From Tetradesmus obliquus (taxonomy: Eukaryota > Chlorophyta > Chlorophyceae > Sphaeropleales > Scenedesmaceae), in the NCBI GenBank assembly GCA_030272155.1, contig CP126196.1, positions 2,418,001 through 2,482,000 of the forward strand: a DNA stretch of 64,000 nt, written 5' to 3'. Positions 9,130-19,687 of the stretch are shown here, piece by piece. The position numbers were made by a program, and so were the translations under genes. The notes beneath the pieces were generated by a model. The model saw only the letters and a program-made list of their open reading frames with translations. It did not search any database and was not told the origin of the DNA. Every line of letters begins with the position of its first letter. Position 1 is the stretch's first letter.

Positions 9130-12100
9130 ATGCAGACAGCAGTTCGTCACCACACAAACACTCGGCTGCGGAGTGCAAGCCAGCCGAGCCATGGCGCTGC
9201 AAGGCCGGTGTCTGTGCGTCCTACGGTGTCTAGGGCCCGCAAGCAGCAGCTGCATGTGACCTGTGCCCTGGATCCTGCTGCTGTGCAGACTGGCACATAC
9301 TGGGCACTGGGCGCAGCAGGTTTGTAGCCAATCTGTCGGTCTCGCAGCCTTCCTAACATGAAACAGTAATATTATTCGCAGCAGCAGCGATCACAAGTGC
9401 ATCTGCTGCAGTGACTGCCAGATATTTGTCTCAACTGCCAGTGAGCCAGAGATATGCACCGAGTGCACAGTGTGCACAGGCTTGCCACATGCAGACCAGT
9501 TGCATGTGACCTGCGCCAGCATCTTTGTACAGCATCATATCTGGTGCGACGTGGTCTCTTATATGTTGGCTCCCCAGCAGCTGCATGCGCAGAAAGCTAG
9601 CGCCAGCTGTAGCCATTCTGCAGGGTGGCGTGATAGTGTGGCCAATGCGCAAGCAATGCGCTTTGCCCGTGACACGCTGCCATGCCTGGCTGCATTCTAT
9701 GCTCCGCAGCTAGCACCTTTGTTTTTTGACCATTAAATATATTCACTTTCTTTTCCGCTCCTTTTGCCCTGCCGCAGGCGCCAGCTTTGTGGGCACCTTC
9801 TGTATCATCCCGCGCTTCAAAAATGCCCACTGCCTGTGACACTGTGCTGTTTGACCAAGCCTGGCTGCGCCCTTTGGCATGCACCTTGTTTCCCCTTTTT
9901 TCCTGCTGCAGGCGCCAGCTTTGTGGGCACCTTCTTTGTCATCCCGCGCTTCAAGGACAGCTTCAAGGAGGACCTGGAGTGGCGCGACATCTATGAGGCA
10001 CTCAGCAGCACAGGCGTTAAGCAGCTGGAACCCAAGGAGGCATACGCCAAGTGCAAGAGGTGAGGCTTTTGTTTGGTCTCAAGAGTAGAGTAGCACGATG
10101 CAGCATCCAGCGAGTCAGGTGTGAACCAGCTGGGGTCCCATTAGGAGGCATACACAAACAGCAACAGTTGAAACAAAGTGCATGCTATGGCCCAGGCTGG
10201 CAGATGGTGGCATGAACAGGCCTGGGGGAGGCAGTGGGAATGGCGTGACAGCAGTGCAGCAGCTTTCAAATTGTTAACAGCTTAAGCGGCCAGGGGGCTA
10301 AGACTGCCTACGCCACATGCTGGCGGTGAGCAACAGCAGCTGTTGCAGTGTTATCATGCACATCTCCAGGGGCTATTGTGTAGAGTCAGTCATGCTGGAG
10401 CCCGCAGGGCTGACCAAAGTAATGTAGTGAATGTTGGAGGATGTGTGTGGGGTGTGCCCTTCATGTGTGGCGGCCCCCGGAAATGTGCGTCGCCCGTGCT
10501 TGAGGGTCATGGAGGCATCCTGCATGGGTGTCTTCGAAAGCTGCAACACACCAGGTGTCTGTACACCTGTGGTTTTTCAGTCGTCTGCCACTCTCTCTCT
10601 CTCTCTCTCCCTCGCCTCGCCTGCCTTCACCTATGCAGCGGGTCAGCAGTGCTGCGGGCTGTGCGCCTTAGCAACAAGTTCGAGGCCTCTCACATATCAG
10701 GCACCAGCTGTCATGCACTGATCCCTGCTTTCCCAATATACGCTTTGTTTCACAAATGCAGCGGGTCAGCGGTGCTGCTGGATGTGCGCTTGGGCAACAA
10801 GTTTGAGGCCTCTCGCGCGGCATGCTCCCTCAGCGCGCCGCTGTAAACCCTGTAAAATTTTGCACAATGCATGCATTCGTGTCATAGCAGGATCCTGCCT
10901 GGGTGTCTCTGGGAAGCTGCCAACGGCACCAGGTGTCTTTACACATGTGGTTTTTCAGTCGTCTGCCACTTCTCCCTTCCTCGCCTGCCTTTCCATTTGC
11001 AGTGGGTCAGCGGCGCTGCTGGATGTGCCCTTGGCAACAAGTTGAAGAACTCTCACATATCAGGCAAACGCTGTCATGCACAAATCCCTGCTTTCCAATC
11101 CACGCTTTGTTCCGCAAAGTGCAGTGGGTCAGCGGTGCTGCTGGATGTGCGCCTAGGCAACAAGTATGAGGCCTCTCACGCGGCTATTTCCGTCAGCACG
11201 CCGCTGTACAACCCCATCCAGAAGTGGGACCTGCCCTCCACGCTGCGCCGCGCTGGCTTTGCTTTCTTCGGCATCTATGGCACAGGTGTGTGTTTTACTG
11301 CCTGGGTTGTGATCGATGTGATGCTTTGCTGTTGAAGTGGGACCTGCCCTCCACGCTGCGCCGCGCTGGCTTTGCTTTCTTCGGCATTTACGGCACATGT
11401 GGGTTTTAGGGCACACATGTTTGATGCTCTTGGTGGATTCGTATGTGTTGAAAGTTGGACCTGCCCTCCACGCTGCGCCGTGCCGGGTTTGCTCTCTTCG
11501 GCATCTACGGCACAGGTGGGCTGGGTCTTACAGTTCTGTAATACATTTTGTTATCTTCTTGGAAGTGGGACGTACCCTCTACGCTGCGCCGCGCTGGCTT
11601 TGCTTTCTTCGGCATCTATGGTACAGGTAGGTTTCAGGGCACACAGGCTTGATGCTCTTGGTGGATCTTGTAAGTGTTGGAGGTGGGACCTGCCCTCCAC
11701 GCTGCGACGCGCTGGGTTCGCTTTTTTCGACTGTTATGGCACAGGTGGGGCTGGGTATTACAGTTTGAAATACATAATGATTTGCTATCTCATTGGAGGT
11801 GGGACCTGCCCACCACGCTGGGCCGCGCTGGATTTGCTTTCCTCGGCATCTATGGGACAGGTGGGTTTCAGGGCACACAGGTTTGATGCTGGTGCTTTTG
11901 TTGTTGACGTGGGACCTGTTCTCCAGGCTGCGCCGTGCCGGCTTTGCCTTTTTCGGCATTTATGGCACAGGTGTGTGTGAGGCCTAGTTGTTTTGTCTGG
12001 AAATTGAGCTAACACCAGCATGGCAGCAGGCGTCAGTAACAACAGGCCGGCTTTGCCTTCTCAGCATCTTCTACAGCACATGTGGAGGTGCAGCGCCTCT

Positions 12101-13248
12101 AATAGTTGATTCACAGCAAACTGTCAGCAACAGCAGGCGGGTTGTCGCGTGTGGGTCTGGCCTTGCGCGTTGGCTGCAGCAGCTGCTGCATATTGCGCAG
12201 GTGTAATCAGTCCTGGATGATCTGTGATCATTCCAGGTCAGGTTGTGGATGCTGCGGCATGGCTGGTGGTTTCTGTACTGAGCAATGCCATGTATGCGCA
12301 CCCTGCATGCGATTCCTTTGTTGCTCTGCATGGCCAAAGCAACTTGATGCATTCTGCTGCTGCTGCTGCTGCTGCTGCTGCCGCTGCAGAGCTGAACACC
12401 AACTTTGGAGATGATGTGCTGAGCCGAGTGCCCAAGGGTGAGCGCACAACTTGCACACACATGCATGCCCTTTTGCTGCAGTGTTCGCCCCAAAGCTAGC
12501 TTGCTGCGTGGTTTGGAGCTGCTTTGAGCGGCTGGCCTGCAATGCACGCCTATCAAAAAGGCCAGAACACCAGCATATGTTAGAAGAGTTTGTGCAGCCT
12601 TGAATTAGTGAAGTACAGACGGTATACGTGTGTGTTTCTCTGTGCCGCAGGCAAGCAGCTGGTGGTCATGTGTGAGAATGGCGGCAGCTTGGAGAACAAG
12701 TCAGGCACCAAGTACGGCTTCCAGTCACGGTGAGCAGCCACACATGCAAGCGACAAGCAACCAGCAACAGACATATGCACATACACGTGGAAACTGGCAA
12801 AAAGGAACAAGCAGCAAAGAGCGATATGCTGAGCGACTGGTGCCAAATCAGCCACGGCATGCATTGTGTGTCAAAGCTGCGCAGCTGTAGCGCCTGTTGC
12901 CCATGGTGTGAGGCCAAGCCACTCTGGCCAGGTGCAGCGTACTGCACTGTTCAGTGCAGTCTTTGGATGAGGAGTTGTCAAATGGCGCCAAGAAACATTT
13001 CTAAATAGGACGATTCTAGGCATGGTAAAAGCATAACTGTGCACCTTCAAGCAATGCTGGTCCAGAAGCCCCCCGCCCTAGGGCTCCTGGCGCTCCGAGT
13101 GGGCAACATTTCTGTTGCATAGCCCGCCATGGCTGAGGCCTGTTGGCAGTGCCGCTGCTTGCCTTGCAACAGCTCTCTTGCCTCTAACAGCTGCGGCTGC
13201 CAGCACTGTCGCTCCTGACGCTTGGAACCACCTTGCTGCTGCGGCTTG

Positions 13249-13281
<33 letters not shown>

Positions 13282-13533
13282 AGGTCGCTGAAGGCTGTCT
13301 ATTTCCTGCAGCAGGTAGGCTTCAAGAATATTGCATACGTCAGCGGCGGAATTGCGGAGTGGCGCCGTGAGCAGCTGCCGATGGCCCAGGGGCCTGAGGA
13401 TCCAGCAGCAGTACCAGGCCTGAGCAGCAGCAGCAGCAGCAGCAGGGATGAGGATGACGATGATGACATGTCTGGCGGTTTCAGGGTGGGGGGCCTGCGG
13501 CTGCCACAGCTGGCGTCCGTGTTTTCGCGCTGA
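9130..13533 (+). CDS. Chloroplast rhodanese-like domain protein (STR14-like)
   Basis: Six exons: 9130-9319, 9912-10059, 11125-11285, 12390-12437, 12651-12729, 13284-13533. Lengths total 876 nt, giving 291 aa with consistent phases. The N-terminus (about 45 aa, Arg/Ser/Ala/Gln-rich) looks like a transit peptide. The rhodanese fold is seen from VLLDVRLGNKYEASH (CH2A-type motif), through RRAGFAFFGIYGTE, typical of the plant STR14/STR10 group, to the active-site loop VVMCENGGS with Cys190, and the closing YVSGGIAEW. The position usually held by a basic residue at the loop end is not Arg here, so sulfurtransferase activity is uncertain. The tail has a serine run and an acidic DEDDDDD stretch. Exon 3 is flanked by long echo arrays, and introns 3 and 5 end in CTG tracts. 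Confidence 0.88.
9777..9830 (+). repeat. Upstream echo of rhodanese exon 2 5' end
   Basis: A CAG acceptor plus GASFVGTFCIIPRFKN-type coding matches the start of exon 2 at 9912 (GASFVGTFFVIPRFKD) for about 45 nt, then diverges. It lies 135 bp upstream of the real exon. Confidence 0.85.
10510..11060 (+). repeat. A-B-A-B echo array of rhodanese exon 3 5' end with its intron
   Basis: Copies of the acceptor plus SGSAVLLDVRLGNK coding start at about 10637, 10759 and 11001, before the real exon at 11125. Preceding intron sequence alternates. Type A (grgtgtctttacac...tttttcagtcgtctgccac) precedes copies 1 and 3. Type B (cacatatcaggca...atccctgctttcc) precedes copy 2 and the real exon. The A+B period is about 365 bp. 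The type A intron of the first unit also carries a (CT)n run near 10592-10610. Copy 2 (10759) retains the open frame longest. Confidence 0.88.
11336..12085 (+). repeat. Seven-fold echo array of rhodanese exon 3 3' end plus donor
   Basis: The segment encoding WDLPSTLRRAGFAFFGIYGT and its donor (real copy about 11224-11287) recurs at about 11336, 11454, 11566, 11682, 11799 and 11909, with a fragment at 12047. Spacing is 110-118 bp. The intron pieces between copies alternate: one type shares cagggcacacaggtttgatgc (after copies 2, 4, 6), the other shares ctgggtattacagtt (after copies 3, 5). All six keep the frame open and nearly all keep a GT donor. The unit up to the donor is 61-62 nt, so inclusion as a cassette would shift the frame. 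Confidence 0.9.
12356..12389 (+). repeat. CTG tract forming the end of rhodanese intron 3
   Basis: (CTG)8-9 with one CCG leads straight into the CAG acceptor of exon 4 at 12390. A similar tract at 13252-13283 leads into exon 6. Confidence 0.9.
12990..13070 (+). repeat. Dispersed repeat, copy 1 (partner at 62805-62900)
   Basis: The stretch ctaggcatg...aaaa...ctgtgcaccttca.gca.tgctgg.ccag.ag.ccccc is shared, with mismatches, with 62830-62900. It sits in the rhodanese intron before exon 6. No coding capacity or terminal repeats seen. Confidence 0.6.
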
Positions 13534-14041
13534 TGATACAATCGGATGTCGCGCTGATTTATGCAACCGGAGTAAAAGTAGATTCAGTTGTGTGTGAGGG
13601 TCACCTGCAGTGTTCAGACACTGCGCTGGTTGGCCTGTGTATCTGCTTCTGAGCTGAGTGTTGACTTTGATGCAGAGGAAGCAGGACCACCACCAGAATG
13701 CAACAGCATTGGGTTGCAGTTGTGTGTCGGGGTGAGTGAGAGTGGCAGTGTTGCGGCTGTGATGGATTTTGTGAATGGCTGTGAGTGCTGAGTCAGGTGT
13801 CAAGTGTAGTGCTGTGCTGATCTTCTGCTGCTCGCTGGTCTGTTGAGTGCATGCAGTGCTGTGCTGTCAAGCGCAGGCGGTGCTGTGCTGATGAGCGCAT
13901 CTCATGCTGTTCTGGTACTCGCATTTGCTGCGCAGCTGACTCTACGCGGATGGGTGTCAGCAGCACTGGCGGTGCCGCAAGGCTTGCTACTGAGCGGTGC
14001 ACTCGCAGTCGGAGCTGCGCTGATGATAACAGAAGCCGCAC

Positions 14042-14046
14042 TGTAA
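14042..14046 (+). terminator. Candidate TGTAA poly(A) signal for the rhodanese gene
   Basis: First TGTAA I noticed downstream of the stop at 13533, about 510 nt away. Consistent with green-algal usage but only five bases long. Confidence 0.3.
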
Positions 14047-14504
14047 CATGGTGTTATGGGTGAGCGGGGTCCGTGCCTGGCAGCTGGTGTTCATGACGCA
14101 AGTGTGCTACGAAGGGCTTGCAGGACGCTGAGTCAATCTTGAACAGGTGCAAAAATGAACAATACAAGTTGGGTGCTGGTTTCAGGCAGGCGTTGAGTGC
14201 ATTGTGCGTGTGTTGCGAGTGGGGTGGATTGCAGTTCAGACTGCGACTTTGTGCAGTATGTTGCACAGCATGGTGCTGTGGAATGGCTGCTGTGCTGCGT
14301 ACGCGTTGCTGCGGTTTTGTTGGTGGGCGGCAGGCATGGCATTTGCTCAGCATGCAAGCTCGTGTTGTAGCATAGCATGCGCTAGATCCCAGCTTGGAGC
14401 TTTTCAGTTGTCACCGACAACCTGTGGTTGTCAAAATTATTGTTGGGTTCAGCCCGACACGTTGTCAATGTGTTGCTGGGAGTTTCAGGTTGTTCTCGGC
14501 ATCA

Positions 14505-14548
14505 GTGCCATCATCATGTTACCCATCAAGCCATAGCGTCAGTGCCAT
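14505..14548. repeat. Dispersed CATCATCATGTTACC repeat, copy 1
   Basis: Core catcatcatgttaccc followed by atcaagccatagc and gtgcca. Similar cores occur at 51955-52000 and 59060-59105. This copy has small differences (ACCCATCAAG instead of ACCATTTAAG). Confidence 0.7.
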
Positions 14549-14883
14549 ATGCTGCTACGCAGTGCTGATCGCAACCGGCAGCTGCAGTCCGAACCGCTAT
14601 TTGTGCCTGTACACGCCAGGGCTGTGGCAGCAGCAACTCCGTCAGCACGTCCAGGGTTACACAGAGCAGTAGCTCTGTGCCTTGTCTCTGCATGCACTGG
14701 GTGGTCATGGTGCCGCATCCGCAGCAGGAGAGTGCTGAACATGTTGTCTGCACCGATGATGCGCCGCGCTGTGATGTAACGACCCAAGTGCTGATGTTAC
14801 TGCCACGTGCGCCTTGTGGCGAAACACTATAGTAAAGTCGTACATAGTCAAACGGTGCTCTCTCGGTGCGCCAAGTCCCACAT

Positions 14884-14888
14884 TTACA
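14884..14888 (-). terminator. Candidate TGTAA poly(A) signal for the mitochondrial carrier gene
   Basis: TTACA on the + strand is TGTAA on the carrier strand, about 355 nt past its stop at 15240. It lies near the switch in strand composition described for this region. Confidence 0.3.
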
Positions 14889-15239
14889 ATCTTGCTCTGA
14901 GGCATATCCAAGTGCTGCTGCTGACTTATGCAAGATCATGATGCATCAGATGCCAGCACAGAAAAAAAAGGGCACACAGCTTAAGCTGCAGGTCTTATAC
15001 TCAAGCAATCACATGGGGGTTTAGATACATGCAGTGCAACAATGACCGCGTGACTCAAAACCACCCCAATGGCAACACACCAGCTCCCACACAGCAGGGA
15101 ACTTAGATTGAGGCACTGCGTTTAGCAGCTCACTGCGCCCCAGCCGAAGGAATCCAAAGTGCCCGCCCGCTCCAGTAGGTTTCAACCGTTGACTGGCAAA
15201 TCGTGAACCCTGGCAGCAGGGGTCAAGTGCAACCACTAC

Positions 15240-17575
15240 TTAGACTGCCTCCAGTCCTGCGGCCTTCCTGAGAGCCTCAAAGCTGAGGAAGGTGATGACG
15301 GTGTGCGGCCTGCAGCAGGCGAACAGCAGGCAGCAAACACACACGTATTCTGACTGAGCATCCAGGCAGCGTGTGAGGATGCCTTGCCAGCGTTGACGGA
15401 CACTGGCTGTTGCCAAGCTGCAGCCTCAAGACAGGCTGCAAGCAGCTGCTGTATCCAGCTCTCCTACAATGTTTCGTCAGAGGAACCAGACAGGACGTGT
15501 GATGACGGCAACTCAACAGTCAAACCTGGTCGAACCTGGTCAAACATTTCAAAAACTGACAGCTGGAGCCTCACCCGATGCGCAGCCAGTTGGGCAGCCA
15601 TCCCTTGTACAGCCCGCGCAGCCCCTCCGCCCGCAGCGTCTTCATCAGGCAGTCAGCCACGCCGCTGTAGCGCAGACCCTTGCCCGTCACCTGCGGCAGC
15701 AGCAGCACACACGGCAATCAACGTGCCACAGACAGATAGTTGCGGCACCAATGCAGCGAGGTCGTTGCGCGGTCACCGTGCTGCTGTAGCGCAGCCCATT
15801 GCGAGTGTTGCAGCAGCAACACCCGTCATCAACTGAGTAAACAAACTCAGACATGCTGTTGCACTTGCAGCATGCACGTCGGTCAACCACACACTGACAA
15901 AGGCAAATCCTCACCTTTTCCACCTCACTCCCAACGACTGCCCCTGCACCCACTTTGTTGAACTCCTGGTTCAGTAGCGTGGCAGGGGCTTCCAAAAAGG
16001 GTTGGTGGTGGTGGCCAGCCCATCAACCTGACACGCAAACATCATCGCTCATATGCTACTGCACTTCAACGCCTGAATAACCTAAACACACCTTGTTGAA
16101 GTCCTGGTAGCGCGACTTGACCAGGTCTAGGGAGTTGGTGGTGGTGGCCACAGCCAGGCCATCAACCTAAGCCCCACAACATCCAAACCCTTATGCTGAT
16201 CGACTCGCAACCCCTGCAACACCCCTAAACCCAGCTTGTCAAACTCCTGGTTCATGTAGCGCGACTGGACCAGGTCCAGGGGGTTGTTGGTGGTGGCCAC
16301 AGGAGGCCCTGAACCATCAATTACACCCCAAACCCTACAACATCAAATCCTCAACGCTTGCCTCACATTGTCAAACTCCTGGTTCATGTAGCGCGACTTG
16401 ACCAGGTCCAGGGGGCTGGTGGTGGTGGCCACAGCCAGGCCACCACGCCAACCTACGACCCAAACATATAAACAATAATGCTAATCAACCCGCAACCCCT
16501 TAAAAACCCCTGAACCCACATTGTCAAACTCCTGGTTCATGTAGCGCGACTTGACCACGTCCAGGGGGCTGGTGGCGGTGGCCACAGCCAGGCCACCACG
16601 CCAACCTACGACCCAAACATAAACATATAAACAATAATGCTAATCAACCCGCAACCCCTTAAAACCCCCTAAACCCACCTTGTCAAACTCCTGGTTCATG
16701 TAGCGGGACTTGACCAGGTCCAGGGGGTTGGTGGTGGTGGCCACAGCCAGGCCAGCAGTGATGCTGGAAGCAATGTGTGCTCCCACGCCCTCCTCTAACA
16801 AGCCGTTGCCTATCAGCAGGTACTTGACCTCATCTGCAGCACAACATGTCACATAACATGTTATGACAGACTGTAGTTGTGGTTGTCAGGGGCAGTGATG
16901 CTGGAGGCGATGTGTGCACCCACGCCCTCCTCCAATAAGCCATTGCCTATCAGCAGGTACTTGACCTCATCTGCAACACAACATGATACATAACTTGTAA
17001 TATGACAGATTTACTTGTTATGGCAGACTGTGGTTGTGGTGTCAGGGGCAGTGATGCTGGAAGCAATGTGTGCGCCCACACCCTCCTTTAATAAGCCGTT
17101 GCCTACCAGCAGGTACTTGACCTCATCTGCAGCAGACATGCCACACAGCATGTTAAGTAACATGTGACATAAAACAGAGGTTGTAGCCGAACATCAACTT
17201 CAAGATGTAAAAACCATCACCAATAAGATGGCTGTACTGCATAGCATGTCATTGCTGCTGCTTGTGCTGGCACAAATGAAGCAGCAGAGCAGGTGCCTTT
17301 GTGCAATGATGCTGGCTCTCACCATACGTCGCAAACTGGGTTGCTGTCAGCACCATTGCTCGCTGCACGGTAGGCACCACACCCCTGCAGCGGAAGGCGG
17401 ACACAATATGCAGGGAACAGCGTACAGGAACGTGTCAGAACATAAGGCATTACTACAGATACTATTCCTGGCATTGCTCAGGCAGACAGCAGAGACACTA
17501 GCTGGTATCAATCAAGCGCTTTGCAAGGATGAATCCAAGTCGCAACTCATTGCCTTGCCAACCAGAGCAGCAGGC

Positions 17576-17654
<79 letters not shown>

Positions 17655-17736
17655 ATGGCTCACCTGTACATGCCTGCGATGCCTCCTTCTGTGTGGTAGA
17701 TGATACACCAAGCAGCGACCCCATCAAGGACAGACT

Positions 17737-17772
<36 letters not shown>

Positions 17773-19656
17773 GCCCACCTGTACATGCCTGCGATGCCAC
17801 CCTCTGTGCGATAGACGATACACAAAGCAGCAGCCCCATCAGAAACAGACTCAGAAGCAGCAGCAGCAGCAGCAGCAGCAGGCTCACCTGTACATGCCTG
17901 CAATGCCTCCTTCTGTGCGGTAGATGATGCCCAGTGCTGCCCAGGGGCTGGGGTAGCTGTAGAAGGGCCGGCCCGTGGCGGGGTTCAGCGCCTGGGCACG
18001 GATCTTCACCAGATCTGTGTTATAAGGCAGCGTTACATGTCCGCCACTGCGTTGCCATTTGTGTCTTCGGGTTCTGACTTGGCAAGTAGCGATTGTCTGA
18101 CAGCAGCGCTGAGCACTGGCTGCCCCCAGCTCACCAAATCAATTGCTAGCCATGCTGGTGTTAAATGAAAGACAGAATGAGCCTGAAGCACAGTCGCGAC
18201 CACAACCCCTCACAGACCTCTGACAGCAGGTGAGACTGTTACAAAAGATAAATGACATGCATGGGGCTGGCCCTCAGCGGACATCGCCTCACCTGTGGGG
18301 CTGGCTATTGCTGCGCCGATGCAGCCTGAGATGCCGCCAGCCACAATCTTCTTCCACAAGGGGAAGCTGTAGCGGTCATCACCATGGACTGATGGAGCAG
18401 AGCAGCAGGCAGTTGCAGAAGCACTGGTGCAGCCTCAGTGACAGCAATGATGGTGTGTTGAAAGCAGATATGTGAGCTGTGATGATGCGTATGGTCAGCA
18501 CACGAGCTGCAGCGCTGCTGCGGCACGTTCAGCACTCGCTGCCTCTGCTGCAGCTGACACCAGCATCTGCTGCAGGACAGCGCAAGTTCTAAGGCAGACG
18601 CTGTGCTGCACTGTTGAACACGGTCTGTTGCGGGGTCTGCATAAACTGCATTTTGAGCAGAGCTGCAAATGACCTGCCTCACCAGCCAGCAGCTCTTTGA
18701 CCTCATCGTACAGCCCCATACGGATGGCGCTGTAGCTCAGCTCACGCATAGCAGATGCCTGCAAGCATTACATAACATACCATATAACATCCCACATGAA
18801 AGGCAACATGGGGGCGTCTCAGAAACCAAAATCGCAATAGGTTCTCGCAGCAGGACTAAGCATGATGCCAATCAGGTAAATGCTGCAGCAGAGAGCTGAG
18901 TTGCTGACAGCAGGCAAAGCCCCTCCTCCTGCTGCCGCTGCTGCCGCCGCTGCTGCTGCTGCTATTGCTGCTGCTGCTGCTGCTGCTGCTATTGCTGCTG
19001 CTGCTGCTGCTGCTGCTGCCGAGGCATGCAAACGTGTACCGTCCCGCACTCACGATGCAACCTACTCGGTGGAAGCAGCACCCAGCTAGCCCTAAGAAAC
19101 CTCATCTAGAGGTGATGTATATGTACTGGCTCGATTGCGCTGTTACAGGTCTGCAGCTGTGTCTGTGCCGGCTCACCTGCCAGCCATACATCAGTGCAGC
19201 AGGCCCCTCCGCGTTCACAACCTTCTTCAGCATCTGCAGCAGCCCTAGCTGCGGCCGTACTGCTGCTGCTGCTGCTGCCGGCCCTGCTGCTTGCCTGCCT
19301 GCTGCTGCGCCAAGTTCATTCTGCATCTGCAGCCGTACTTTGAGCACATCAGCAGGGTTGGTGCCGAGCCCTGCTTGCAGGACAGCAGCAGCCAGCAGAC
19401 AAGCAGGGTGACACTCAGCAGACAGATGCAACACCGCAGCTGTGAAGCAGCCTTGAGAGCAGCTGCATTCACAGCATGCAGTTCCCAGTTACAAAACACA
19501 GCAGCTGAGCCACTTCTACGTAAGCATGCTGTGCCCAGCTGCCACTGCATGTCAGGCCCCCAGGAAAATCGTGGCAAGCAGCGTCACCAGCTAGCTCAGC
19601 AGCAACTGCAGCAGCAGGATTTACTGCAGCTAACTGGCTGATGTTTGCAAGTAGAC

Positions 19657-19687
<31 letters not shown>

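Larger units (their letters stand above)
13534..15239. other. Convergent 3' region between rhodanese and carrier genes
   Basis: No supported exon. The + strand is T/G-rich up to about 14.8 kb and A/C-rich afterwards. I read this as the 3' UTR of the rightward gene meeting the 3' UTR of the leftward gene. It contains one copy of a dispersed CATCATCATGTTACC repeat near 14505-14545. Short hydrophobic open frames (for example 13843-14046) come from a GTGCTGTGCTGA-type local repeat. Confidence 0.5.

Noticed and set aside
11336-11985. Mutually exclusive cassette exons in the rhodanese gene
   Set aside because: Each unit would add 61-62 nt and break the frame, and joining 11285 directly to 12390 restores the family motif GTE. 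Kept only as a decoy-exon hypothesis.
13843-14046. 67-codon hydrophobic open frame
   Set aside because: It is built from a local GTGCTGTGCTGA repeat in a T/G-rich 3' region, with no splice or family support.
15905-15995. Extra carrier exon reading NQEFNKVGAGAVVGSEVEK
   Set aside because: It begins as a degraded echo of exon 8 and is not needed for phase; skipping it gives a continuous carrier fold.
17228-17923. 231-codon frame with polyalanine/serine
   Set aside because: It is the antisense of carrier exons and echoes read through the CAG tract.
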